A DNA stretch of 19,760 nt from Firmicutes bacterium UBA5493 (GCA_002424045.1 DIPH01000006.1:27357-47116); one strand, 5' to 3'; counted from the stretch's first letter, positions 7,783-15,159 are shown. Notes: generated by a model not told the origin, from the letters alone. A program made the numbers and translations.

Positions 7783-8955
7783 TCAGCCTTGGCAGAGCTC
7801 ATAGATGGCCAGTACATCATCCTTCCCTAAAGACATAAAGTTACCTAAGGTTTTGGTATCGCCATGTGTGGCCTTGTCGGCCATCTCAGCAAGGCGATCG
7901 GTGGCAATGCCTGCTTCGGCCAAGGTTGTAGGCAGTCCAATGCGGCGGAAAAAGTCTTCTAGGCGCCTAATCCCCTCTAGAATTGTCCGCTCGGGATTAT
8001 GGAAGTCCTGCTCCACAGCAAAGACACGGACAGCAAACTGCACAAAACGATCAGGGTCTTGCTTGTAAACATACTTCATCCAGGCCGGGAAGACAATGGC
8101 CAAACCAGCGCCATGGGCGATATCATACAACGCGCTCAACTCGTGCTCAATGGAGTGGGATGCCCAATCCTCACTGCGGCCTACCCCCAAGATATCGTTA
8201 TGGGCGACGGTGCCAGCCCACATAATGTTAGCCCTTGCTCCGTAGTTCTTCGGTTCAGAAATGGCGGTGGGAGCTTCCTGAACGATGCTTCGCATAGAGG
8301 CCTCACAGAGATGATCTCCAAAGCCCACGTCTTTTTCACGGGTAAAGTAACGCTCCATAATGTGGGCCATCATGTCCGCGACACCGCAAGCCGTTTGATA
8401 GGCGGGCAAGGAATAGGTTAATTCAGGATTCATCAAGGCAAATTTAGGGCGCATCACCAGGGCCCCATAGCCTACTTTTTGCCAACCATCCTCATTGGTC
8501 ACAACAGAGCTTGCACTTGACTCGCTTCCCGCCGCAGGGATGGTCAAGACAACACCTACAGGTACACTCTCTTCAGCCCTGGCTTTTCCGGCATAGAAAT
8601 CCCACACATCACCCTCATAGGGCACACCAATGGCGATAGCTTTCGCGGAGTCAATGGCGCTTCCGCCTCCTACGGCCAAGATCAAATCTACCTGCTCTTT
8701 GCGGGCTAAATCTATGCCTTCCCGCACCAAGCTAAGCCTGGGATTGGGCCGAGCTCCACCCAATTCTACGATCTCCAGACCAGCCTGTTTCAGAGACTTT
8801 ACCACCCGGTCCTTGAGACCACTTTTCACGATATGCCCACCACCGTAGTGTAGTAGGACCTTCTTACCCCAGGTAGCTGCCTCTTTACCAACTTGTTCTT
8901 CGACTCCCTTACCAAAAACGATCTTTGTGGTGTTCGAAAACGTAAAGTTAAGCAT
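7783..8955 (-). CDS. Iron-containing alcohol dehydrogenase (BdhA/YqhD-like)
   Basis: A 390-residue group III alcohol dehydrogenase, expected to interconvert aldehydes and alcohols with NAD(P)H in the cytoplasm and so dispose of fermentation electrons. The nucleotide-binding GGGSAIDSAKA lies at residues 96-106. All four metal ligands are present at D194, H198, H267 and H281, the same numbers as in E. coli YqhD, which points to the NADPH-dependent butanol dehydrogenase branch. The exact substrate is not determinable. ATG 8955 follows AAGGAGGGAG. It lies 35 bases downstream of the GH130 stop on the same strand, with a palindrome in between, so it is either cotranscribed or separately controlled. 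It is a possible electron sink for the acetyl-CoA made by nifJ. Confidence 0.94.
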   Translation of the reverse strand: MLNFTFSNTTKIVFGKGVEEQVGKEAATWGKKVLLHYGGGHIVKSGLKDRVVKSLKQAGLEIVELGGARPNPRLSLVREGIDLARKEQVDLILAVGGGSAIDSAKAIAIGVPYEGDVWDFYAGKARAEESVPVGVVLTIPAAGSESSASSVVTNEDGWQKVGYGALVMRPKFALMNPELTYSLPAYQTACGVADMMAHIMERYFTREKDVGFGDHLCEASMRSIVQEAPTAISEPKNYGARANIMWAGTVAHNDILGVGRSEDWASHSIEHELSALYDIAHGAGLAIVFPAWMKYVYKQDPDRFVQFAVRVFAVEQDFHNPERTILEGIRRLEDFFRRIGLPTTLAEAGIATDRLAEMADKATHGDTKTLGNFMSLGKDDVLAIYELCQG

Positions 8956-8984
8956 AAACTCCCTCCTTGATCATATGAGACTTT

Positions 8985-9004
8985 ACTCCACTACATAGTG
9001 GAGT
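8985..9004. repeat. Perfect 20-bp palindrome across the GH130 stop codon
   Basis: ACTCCACTA (8985-8993) and TAGTGGAGT (8996-9004) are perfect complements around a two-base centre CA. On the minus-strand transcript it contains the last codons and UAG of the GH130 gene and ends 29 bases before the alcohol dehydrogenase ATG. No U-tract follows, so it is not an ordinary terminator. It could be an operator for the dehydrogenase gene or an intercistronic mRNA hairpin. Confidence 0.6.
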
Positions 9005-9974
9005 TATCTTTAGTAAACTGCACCAATTCTTGAACATATCCGAAGGCCACGGCGGTTACTGTATCAGCTCCACCGTAATAAAGTGCCAGACGTCCGGTGG
9101 CACTGTCAACTAAGGCAGCACAGGGAAAGGCCACATTAGGAACATCACCAACGCACTCATAGTATGTCTGGGGCGACAAGATGTACGGACTGGTTCGAGC
9201 TAACACTTTCCAAGGCTGATCCAGATCCAAAAGCGCGGCCCCCACACTGTAGACGAAACCATTACAGGATGTAAGTACACCATGGTAAATCAGGAGCCAT
9301 CCTTCGGAGGTTTCAATGGGAATGGGACCTGCTCCAATTTTCGTAGATTGCCAGCCCACAGTCGTGCCCATTACGTGACGATGCTTGCCCCAAAAGGTCA
9401 TGTCAGGGCTTTCGCTGTAGAAAATATCGCCAAAGGGTGTATGTCCGTTATCACTTGGTCTTGAGACCATAGCGAAGTTGCCTCCAATTTTCCGTGGAAA
9501 AAGCACGCCATTGCGGTTAAATGGTAGGAATGCGTTCTCCAGCTGATGGAATGTCTCAAAATCTTCCGTGTGAGCAACACCAATGGTTGGGCCATGGTAG
9601 CCGTTACACCAGGTAACATAGTAGCGATCCTCAATCCAAACCACTCTTGGATCGTAACCGTAGACGAACTTACCGATTTCCGCATCATCGCAGACAAAGG
9701 AAATGGGCTCATGTTCGATGGTCCAGTTTAGAGCATCCTTGCTCTTTCCAGCATGAATACGCATTTCCCTAGCTTTGTTATCAACACGGAAGACGCCGCG
9801 AAATTCATCGCCATAGGGCACAACGGCGCTGTTAAATATGCTGTTCGAACAAGGAATTAGATCCCTGGGAATAACGGGATTTTGCGAGAAACGCCAGAGG
9901 ACATCACTGTTTCCTGCAGGGCGCTCTTCCCAAGGAATATTGGGTAGATTCTGACCGACAATTTTCGGACTCAT
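8991..9974 (-). CDS. Glycoside hydrolase family 130 protein, mannoside phosphorylase type
   Basis: A 327-residue five-bladed beta-propeller enzyme of the GH130 family, whose members cleave beta-mannosides by phosphorolysis (or, in some, hydrolysis). D108 in YGYDPRV is at the position of the catalytic Asp (Asp104 in the gut phosphorylase UhgbMP). Other family blocks are FNSAVVP (47-53), FRGVFRVDN, FNRNGVLFPRK, GAGPIPIETSEGWLLIYHG and LDLDQPWKVL. The absence of a signal peptide places it in the cytoplasm, acting on imported oligosaccharides. No sugar transporter or other mannan gene is in the window, so the substrate (mannosyl-glucose, mannobiose, mannosyl-N-acetylglucosamine) is open. ATG 9974 has AAGGATG upstream. 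It sits 23 bases after the cyclophilin gene, suggesting cotranscription. Confidence 0.9.
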   Translation of the reverse strand: MSPKIVGQNLPNIPWEERPAGNSDVLWRFSQNPVIPRDLIPCSNSIFNSAVVPYGDEFRGVFRVDNKAREMRIHAGKSKDALNWTIEHEPISFVCDDAEIGKFVYGYDPRVVWIEDRYYVTWCNGYHGPTIGVAHTEDFETFHQLENAFLPFNRNGVLFPRKIGGNFAMVSRPSDNGHTPFGDIFYSESPDMTFWGKHRHVMGTTVGWQSTKIGAGPIPIETSEGWLLIYHGVLTSCNGFVYSVGAALLDLDQPWKVLARTSPYILSPQTYYECVGDVPNVAFPCAALVDSATGRLALYYGGADTVTAVAFGYVQELVQFTKDNSTM

Positions 9975-9997
9975 GTTTCACATCCTTCCATAGTTGT

Positions 9998-10609
9998 CTA
10001 TAGCTTCTCAGGCTCAGGGTAATCAATGCCGAAGGTCTCCACCGTAACCTTCTCGATGCGTTGGTCCGTCAGTGGCTTATCCATTCTGTCACGCTGAACG
10101 GAGACAATCTTATCCGCCACTTCAATACCTTCCACAACTTGGCCAAAAGCAGCGTAGGCCCCATCTAGATGGGGAGAGTCCGCCACCATAATGAAAAACT
10201 GGGAACCTGCCGAATCCGGCACATCGGAACGAGCCATCGAGATCACACCGCGTACGTGCTGAAGATCGTTTTCGAATCCGTTTTGACTAAACTCACCCTT
10301 GATACTATAACCTGGTCCACCGCTGCCTGTACCGGTCGGATCGCCTCCCTGAATCATGAAGCGAGGGATGACGCGATGGAAGATCACACCGTCATAGTAT
10401 CCTTGCTTTACTAAGAAGATGAAGTTGTTTGCTGTGTTTGGAGCTATTTCCGGAAAAAGTTCCACCTTGATGTTCCCGAGCTCCCCTAGGTCTATCGTCA
10501 CTAGAGGATTGTTGAAAGCCTCCCCTTCCTCTGCAGAGACCCAACTTGTCTGCACCACAACCAACAAGGCTACTAGAATCGTTACGACCATTGTATTTAT
10601 ATATTCCAT
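9998..10609 (-). CDS. Secreted cyclophilin-type peptidyl-prolyl isomerase
   Basis: It catalyses cis-trans isomerisation of prolyl bonds, here outside the cytoplasmic membrane. An N-terminal hydrophobic stretch ends in WVSA (cleavage expected after A26), and no lipobox Cys is present. The cyclophilin core includes FHRVIPRFMIQGGD (R79, F84, Q87), GVISMAR and AGSQFFIM. The position of human CypA Trp121 is His147 (PHLDG), so cyclosporin binding should be poor. The start is taken as the ATG at 10609 because GGAGGT (10617-10622) lies seven bases upstream; the ATG at 10624 would overlap that site and add five residues. Oddly, the signal peptide has no Lys or Arg before its hydrophobic core. It is probably the first gene of a run with GH130 and the alcohol dehydrogenase. 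Confidence 0.92.
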   Translation of the reverse strand: MEYINTMVVTILVALLVVVQTSWVSAEEGEAFNNPLVTIDLGELGNIKVELFPEIAPNTANNFIFLVKQGYYDGVIFHRVIPRFMIQGGDPTGTGSGGPGYSIKGEFSQNGFENDLQHVRGVISMARSDVPDSAGSQFFIMVADSPHLDGAYAAFGQVVEGIEVADKIVSVQRDRMDKPLTDQRIEKVTVETFGIDYPEPEKL

Positions 10610-10633
10610 TCCATCGACCTCCATCTATTTGTG

Positions 10634-10653
10634 GGTGAATGTTGGCATTCACC
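10634..10653. promoter_or_regulatory. Inverted repeat in the cyclophilin-hemerythrin divergent region
   Basis: GGTGAATG (10634-10641) and CATTCACC (10646-10653) are perfect complements around TTGG. It falls at about +1 to +20 of the predicted cyclophilin transcript and covers a TTGGCA (10642-10647) that could be the -35 of the hemerythrin promoter. It is therefore either an operator able to affect both genes or a 5' mRNA stem-loop of the cyclophilin leader. The 120 bases between the two genes contain no ORF of note. Confidence 0.55.
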
Positions 10654-10670
10654 AAAACTCATTATACCAT
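10642..10670 (+). promoter_or_regulatory. Weak candidate promoter of the hemerythrin-cheX operon
   Basis: TTGGCA (10642-10647) and TACCAT (10665-10670) are 17 bases apart on the plus strand. The predicted start near 10677 leaves a leader of about 50 bases before ATG 10730. The -10 is poor (four of six). The element overlaps both the inverted repeat and the divergent cyclophilin promoter, so the two directions would compete. Confidence 0.25.
10661..10669 (-). promoter_or_regulatory. Extended -10 promoter of the cyclophilin gene
   Basis: On the minus strand the bases read TGGTATAAT, a perfect TATAAT (10666-10661) with the TGn extension (10669-10667). No good -35 is present, as is usual for extended -10 promoters. 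Transcription would start near 10654, at the edge of the inverted repeat and about 45 bases before the ATG at 10609. Confidence 0.55.
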
Positions 10671-10729
10671 ACTTCGTTGGCAGGAACTCCCTCTCTGACG
10701 GAGAAACTCTTTTTTGAAAGGAGTGAACA

Positions 10730-11152
10730 ATGTCTATGTGGAAAGAACACTACCGGGTTGGTTCCGATTTAATTGACACCCAGCACCAAGAGCTCTTCAA
10801 ACGAGTATCTCGATTTATCAAAGTAGTACAGGGCGATGAACCTTGGGAGGAACGCCTGGAACAAGTGAAAGAAACCCTTGTTTTTATGCAACACTATGTA
10901 ATCATCCACTTTGCAGACGAAGAGAATCTGCAAAAGGAGATTGGCTACCCTGAATTGGAGAGACATACCCGGATTCACGAGAGTTTCAAAGGCGAAATTC
11001 AAGAGTTTGCCCAGACAGTTGAGCGTGAGGGATTTGATGAAGAGAAAGTGCAGGAATTCAGCGCCAAAGTCATGACATGGTTAATTATGCATGTGGGTAG
11101 AGAAGACCAGAAGATTGGTGAGTTCCTGCGGTCCAGGGGAGGTCACAAATGA
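10730..11152 (+). CDS. Bacteriohemerythrin (non-heme di-iron oxygen-binding protein)
   Basis: A 140-residue single-domain hemerythrin that should bind O2 at a di-iron site in the cytoplasm, serving in oxygen sensing, storage or delivery. All seven metal ligands are in the family pattern: H19 (DTQHQ), H60 and E64 (HFADE), H79 and H83 (HTRIH), H121 and D126 (HVGRED). The N-terminal W4 and the IDTQHQELF block are typical. The start codon ATG 10730 follows GAAAGGAGTG. The stop overlaps the start of cheX by four bases (ATGA), so the two proteins are made from one coupled message. Bacterial hemerythrins are often linked to chemotaxis; here the link is to a CheY-P phosphatase rather than to a receptor. 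Confidence 0.95.
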   Translation: MSMWKEHYRVGSDLIDTQHQELFKRVSRFIKVVQGDEPWEERLEQVKETLVFMQHYVIIHFADEENLQKEIGYPELERHTRIHESFKGEIQEFAQTVEREGFDEEKVQEFSAKVMTWLIMHVGREDQKIGEFLRSRGGHK

Positions 11153-11610
11153 GAGTTGAGTACATAAACCCGTTCTACCAAGCCACTGTGGATGTGTTCC
11201 GCGTCATGCTGAGTATGGAACCAACAAGAGGAACCCTAAGAGCTGTTCAGGAGCTTGTGCCTGTGAGTGAGGCCAATGTAGGAATTGGTGTTACGGGCGA
11301 TTTGCGGGGATCACTCTTATATAGTTTCCCCAAAACCATGGCCCTTGAAATGGTCCACATCATGTCGGGTATGGAAATGACGAAGCTCGATGCCTTTGTC
11401 ACCTCAGCTTTGAGCGAAGTAGCGAATATCATCAGCGGTAATGCCTTGACCTATCTTTCGAAAAACTCCCTAGCCTGTGACATCTCACCGCCCCAGGTTT
11501 TTATAGGTAGTACCGGTACACTGGCTATGGCCACCGAAAAAGCGATTGTCCTTCCCCTTGTCACCGACATCGGAACTCTGGAGATTAGTATTTCGCTGCA
11601 CGGTAAGTAG
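11149..11610 (+). CDS. cheX: CheX-type CheY-phosphate phosphatase
   Basis: A 153-residue CheC/CheX/FliY-family protein that dephosphorylates CheY-P and so resets the flagellar motor signal. It starts with the typical EYINPF (residues 4-9). It carries one active-site helix with E90 and N93 in SEVANIISGNAL, the ExxN pair matching the catalytic residues of Thermotoga CheX (E96/N99). A single such helix indicates CheX rather than the two-helix CheC. It may also act on another response regulator. Its ATG overlaps the hemerythrin stop (ATGA). No che or flagellar gene is otherwise present in the window. A bidirectional terminator follows within about 10 bases of the stop. Confidence 0.9.
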   Translation: MRVEYINPFYQATVDVFRVMLSMEPTRGTLRAVQELVPVSEANVGIGVTGDLRGSLLYSFPKTMALEMVHIMSGMEMTKLDAFVTSALSEVANIISGNALTYLSKNSLACDISPPQVFIGSTGTLAMATEKAIVLPLVTDIGTLEISISLHGK

Positions 11611-11616
11611 CCTCAC

Positions 11617-11664
11617 GAAAAATGCCCAAGCAGGTGACGGGCAATCACCTGCCTGGGCATTTTG
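11617..11664. terminator. Bidirectional rho-independent terminator
   Basis: AATGCCCA and GCAGGTGA (11621-11637, split by one A) pair with TCACCTGC and TGGGCATT (11645-11661, split by one C): 16 base pairs with one mismatch and a seven-base loop. The plus-strand side ends in a short T run; the minus-strand side reads a run of five T's. It lies between the convergent cheX and beta-barrel genes and can end both transcripts. Confidence 0.88.
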
Positions 11665-11675
11665 TTCCTTCTACG

Positions 11676-13034
11676 CTAAAATGATCCACTGCCTAGTGTT
11701 ATGGCTGCGAACACTGTGGTATTCTTCCCGAGGCCTCCAAATTCTGTAGCCACATCACCGTAGTTGAAACTCGCTCCAACACTAGGTGAGATTTTGCTAA
11801 AGGTCGGGAGAGTTAACGTTGTCGTCACCATACCCGATCCATCAGAGAGGTTGGCATTAAGGAAAGCCGAAGCAGACAATTTGGTGTTCAGAAGGTTGTT
11901 CCATCCGACCATAACCGCCAAGTAGTGCATACCGGTGGAGCTCATGTCTGCTACGTTGAACTTCACTAGTTCTTTCTTTGCTACTTCTCGCTGAACAGCA
12001 TCATCCGACGCGCTCATCGCAAGCAACATAGCATAGTACCCGCGCAAACCCTGAATGTATTCTTGGTTCTGATAGCCTTCACCGTTAAAGTAATATTGGG
12101 TAGCCCCAGTCAGATTAAAAAGACCATCAGGATCGCTGTGACTGTACCTGGCCCCAGCTGTGGCATGGAAGAAAAGGTCATCCTTCTTATAAGTTGGGTA
12201 GTTCATGGGCAGTGCATCTGCAAAACCCTTATCGGATCCTTTGCTGACCACTGCTTCTCCAAAGACCGCGAAATCACCCAAGGACGAAGAAACCGTCACC
12301 ATAGCCCGGGGAGCTTTATCTTTCTGGTAAAACCCTCCTAGACCGATTTCTGTTCCACCCACCACAAATTCCATTTTGGGAGCTAGCGCCACTTTATCCA
12401 GGGAATCCACTCCATCAAAGAGGGTGTAGAGATAGTAATTCGTGCTACCTCTGGGGTACTGCGCTTTCAAAGCCACGGGACCTTCTAGCTCAACGCCAGG
12501 ATCGAGGGGATTAATGCGACCAATACTAATCACATCGGCTGGGCTAAAGAAATAGCCCACGCCCCAACTTACATTTTGCTTCCCTGCCCTGAAAAACACT
12601 TTGTTGTCATAGTTGAAGTCAGAAAAGAGCTCCTGCAGGCTTAGCTTCAGGGGATCCTGTACGGTTCCATCTGCACCGCGCTGTTTCGTGACAGCATAAC
12701 TCAAACCCACTTTACCAAACACCCTGAAATTCGGATCAGGCCTGGCGTCTAAGTAGACTTGTCCTCCCAACGATGTTCCGAAGGAATCCAAAGGATCGAT
12801 TCCTTCCATGAAAGTTCTCCTAGTAGTGACCGAAAAGCGATAGTTGCCACCCACATCCCACCCATCTTGCCTAAGTAGGGCCTCTTCGGGCGGAATGGTT
12901 GCCTCATCTTCTTCAAGTTCCACAAACAAATCATCACCAAAGAGATCATCGAAATCAAAGTCCATGGCCCAAGATGTGCCGCTCAAACCCAGTATAAGCA
13001 CCAGCACAGTCAAGTGAAGGGACGTTCTGCGCAT
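11676..13034 (-). CDS. Predicted outer-membrane beta-barrel protein, family not recognised
   Basis: A 452-residue exported protein. The signal peptide (1-23) has a twin Arg start, a Leu-rich core and a cleavage site after SWA. The mature N-terminus is strikingly acidic, with FDDLF at 28-32 and VELEEDE at 38-44. The rest has many short amphipathic beta-like stretches with aromatic residues (VGGNYRFSVTT, FRVFGKVGLSYAV, KVFFRAGKQNVSWG), no long hydrophobic helix, and the chain ends VFAAITLGSGSF with a C-terminal Phe. These are hallmarks of outer-membrane barrels recognised by BAM. I do not recognise a named family; DUF1302-like porins are a possible distant comparison. ATG 13034 is used because GGAGGTG overlaps the upstream stop codon nine bases away; the GTG at 13046 lies inside that site. 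It is the last gene of the LolCDE-like operon. Confidence 0.75.
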   Translation of the reverse strand: MRRTSLHLTVLVLILGLSGTSWAMDFDFDDLFGDDLFVELEEDEATIPPEEALLRQDGWDVGGNYRFSVTTRRTFMEGIDPLDSFGTSLGGQVYLDARPDPNFRVFGKVGLSYAVTKQRGADGTVQDPLKLSLQELFSDFNYDNKVFFRAGKQNVSWGVGYFFSPADVISIGRINPLDPGVELEGPVALKAQYPRGSTNYYLYTLFDGVDSLDKVALAPKMEFVVGGTEIGLGGFYQKDKAPRAMVTVSSSLGDFAVFGEAVVSKGSDKGFADALPMNYPTYKKDDLFFHATAGARYSHSDPDGLFNLTGATQYYFNGEGYQNQEYIQGLRGYYAMLLAMSASDDAVQREVAKKELVKFNVADMSSTGMHYLAVMVGWNNLLNTKLSASAFLNANLSDGSGMVTTTLTLPTFSKISPSVGASFNYGDVATEFGGLGKNTTVFAAITLGSGSF

Positions 13035-13049
13035 GATGTGATGCACCTC

Positions 13050-13811
13050 CTAACGGTTCACTCTTTCAATATACGCCTTGGTAAATACATGATCTGGAAT
13101 TGGACTAACAGAGATCTCGCTGACGGCAATTTGAGTTTTTTGTCCCTCAACAAGTTCATCAACGAAGATCATCTGCACCGGAATCACTACATCCCCAACC
13201 TTGGTGTACTTAGGGAACAGACCCGTGCGCATCAGTCTATAGGTCAAGCTATACTCTTCTGTCTTGAGCACCAAACTCGTATCTTTCGTGACCCAGATCT
13301 TCGTGTAGGGGAAGGGAACCGTATCATCCACTGCCTTGAGATCAATAATGTAGACCTCAAAGTTCCCTAGAGTACCTTCTAGGTAACCTTCCACCTCATA
13401 GGACGAAGAATAGCTGTTGGAACCAAAATCCGCGTTACGGGCATCGGAGTCCTGGAACGTCTCTTTGAGGGAGGTATGGGCAAATTGGCGGCTGGAAGGG
13501 TCATAGAACCAAAGGTTATCTCCTTCCAAGAGATATCCTTGCCCTTTTTCGGTCACCGGTTCCTGAATCAAGAGCAAGAAACGTTCGCCATCATCACGCC
13601 TAAATTGTCGCACCACCATCTTTTCGATCCCCTTGTCGGGATCCTCAACAATCATGGTGAGGACCGAGGAGAAATCTAATCCATCGAAACGAGACTGGGC
13701 GTCAAGGCTCTCTAAAATCGCTTCTATATGGCTAAAATCCTGGGCCTGGGCTGCAAATCCTGCCACTAGAATACACAGCACGACAGCTGCAATGAACTGT
13801 ATCTTCTTCAT
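13050..13811 (-). CDS. LolA-like periplasmic carrier (outer membrane lipoprotein-sorting family)
   Basis: A 253-residue secreted protein of the LolA/LolB-fold 'outer membrane lipoprotein-sorting' family (COG2834-like), thought to shuttle a lipoprotein or lipid across the periplasm in a hydrophobic half-barrel. A signal peptide (1-23, cleaved after AQA) precedes the domain. Family blocks are KGQGYLLEGDNLWFYDPSSR (89-108) and the following ETFQDSDARNADFGS. Cys13 lies inside the hydrophobic core and is not a lipobox. ATG 13811 follows AGGGGG. It is 11 bases after permease 2 and its stop overlaps the ribosome binding site of the barrel gene, so it is tightly coupled to both. Classical LolA is shorter (about 180 mature residues) and is rarely encoded beside its transporter, so a dedicated substrate is likely. 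Confidence 0.82.
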   Translation of the reverse strand: MKKIQFIAAVVLCILVAGFAAQAQDFSHIEAILESLDAQSRFDGLDFSSVLTMIVEDPDKGIEKMVVRQFRRDDGERFLLLIQEPVTEKGQGYLLEGDNLWFYDPSSRQFAHTSLKETFQDSDARNADFGSNSYSSSYEVEGYLEGTLGNFEVYIIDLKAVDDTVPFPYTKIWVTKDTSLVLKTEEYSLTYRLMRTGLFPKYTKVGDVVIPVQMIFVDELVEGQKTQIAVSEISVSPIPDHVFTKAYIERVNR

Positions 13812-13822
13812 CGAAAAACCCC

Positions 13823-15154
13823 CTATGTGTGAGAACTAAGTGCCTTCATGGGCGACATCTTTGCGGCAGCCCGTGCCGGCCAATACGCCGCCAAGAGGCT
13901 CGTGAAAACCACTAGCGAAGTATTGAGAATAACGCTTCCTATCGGCAGGCGAAACGTTATTTTTCCATTGTTCAAGAAAAACTGCAAAGACGGGTCGGCA
14001 TTGAGACTGATACTGCCCACAACCAAGGCAATGAGGCCCGAAAGAACGAGACCAGCCAGGCAACCTAAGAGACCTAGAAACACTGCTTCCCAGAGGAAAA
14101 TGCGTTTTACCTGCTTCTGGTGCATACCAAAAGCGCGCATGGTGCCAATTTCCTTGGTCCGTTCGATCATCATCATCCTAAAGGTATTGGTGATCCCCAC
14201 CATGGTTACCACAAGCAGGATTAGGAAAATCACTAAGCCTACTTGATTCAAAACACCAACAATGAGTTCCACTGCCTCCATAATCTGGTTAATGTTCATC
14301 ACTTGATAACGTGTGCCTTCCCAGCGTGTGATCTCTTCTGGTTCAGTCATTGGATCCATCGGCACGCCGGCCACCGTCACCGTTACCTCAGGCTCATCGT
14401 CTTTTTCCCCTTCTTCTTCGGATGTCCTAAGCCCTTCTCGGAAGGTTTTGGCAAAACCATCGACCAAGTCTAAATCAGTGACAAACATGTTCAGAATCTG
14501 ATACTCGTGGGGGTCCATGCCCAAGAGAGTGTTGAGATAGGACCGACTGGTGTAGGCTGCGGAAAGGCCCAGTTCTTCCTGGTCTTTGATAAAGGCTGCC
14601 ACCTTGACCTCGTCAACATTCTGCTGCCCTGTCAAGGTCTCCAATCTGATTAGGATGGTTTCACCCACCTCTACTCCAAGACGTTCACCGACTGGTTGGG
14701 GAAGAATAATTACGTCATCGTTCGCTCCTAACTCATCCAAGGAACCTTCGGTGACAACGAGACTATCTAAGAGTTTATCTTCCTCTGCAAAATCCACCCC
14801 ATAGACAATGTGCATAGTCTGCTGCGAACCGAAAATAAGAGAAGGCATAGCCTGGCTGCGCTTAGTAAATGCTTCGATCTGGGAGGCATTGTCTTCTAAG
14901 AGCCGATCCAGATTGACATCGGGGCGAATCTTCATGATCATCTGACCAGCATCGGTCCACTCCCGCCCCGTAATAAACACATGGCCCCCAAGGGCATGGG
15001 AGAAGTTGTCGCGGATATTTACTACCGCACCCCCGGTTAGGGCATTCATCAAGGTTATGGCCAGCATCCCGAAGGCGATGGCTCCCGCCAAGAGGAAACT
15101 CCGTTTTTTCTGCCTTGAAATATTGCGAAACGCGACCTTCATTGTCAAGAACAT
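13823..15154 (-). CDS. FtsX/LolC-E-type ABC transporter permease 2
   Basis: A 443-residue inner-membrane protein of the MacB/LolCE type. One helix near residues 18-42 is followed by a large periplasmic domain (about 43-300). Three more helices lie at roughly 303-325, 353-379 and 405-427 in an FtsX domain. The cytoplasmic coupling segment reads ERTKEIGTMRAFGMHQKQVKR and the chain ends in AAKMSPMKAL, both typical. Such permeases move substrates by mechanical coupling to periplasmic partners, not through a channel. A strongly acidic run at about 246-255 (EEEGEKDDE) interrupts the periplasmic domain. ATG 15154 follows GAGGTGA, which overlaps the stop of permease 1. Sequence is clearly different from permease 1, suggesting a LolC/LolE-like heterodimer. 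Confidence 0.9.
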   Translation of the reverse strand: MFLTMKVAFRNISRQKKRSFLLAGAIAFGMLAITLMNALTGGAVVNIRDNFSHALGGHVFITGREWTDAGQMIMKIRPDVNLDRLLEDNASQIEAFTKRSQAMPSLIFGSQQTMHIVYGVDFAEEDKLLDSLVVTEGSLDELGANDDVIILPQPVGERLGVEVGETILIRLETLTGQQNVDEVKVAAFIKDQEELGLSAAYTSRSYLNTLLGMDPHEYQILNMFVTDLDLVDGFAKTFREGLRTSEEEGEKDDEPEVTVTVAGVPMDPMTEPEEITRWEGTRYQVMNINQIMEAVELIVGVLNQVGLVIFLILLVVTMVGITNTFRMMMIERTKEIGTMRAFGMHQKQVKRIFLWEAVFLGLLGCLAGLVLSGLIALVVGSISLNADPSLQFFLNNGKITFRLPIGSVILNTSLVVFTSLLAAYWPARAAAKMSPMKALSSHT

Positions 15155-15159
15155 CTAGA

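Noticed and set aside
7768..7799. Nine-base direct repeat GGCAGAGCT (7768-7776 and 7791-7799) between the methyltransferase and alcohol dehydrogenase ends
   Set aside because: Short, with one copy inside the dehydrogenase coding sequence; no hairpin or mobile-element context, so probably chance.
13050..13811. LolA-like protein as a lipoprotein because of Cys13
   Set aside because: Cys13 is in the middle of the hydrophobic core without a lipobox; the AQA cleavage site further on fits a soluble periplasmic protein.
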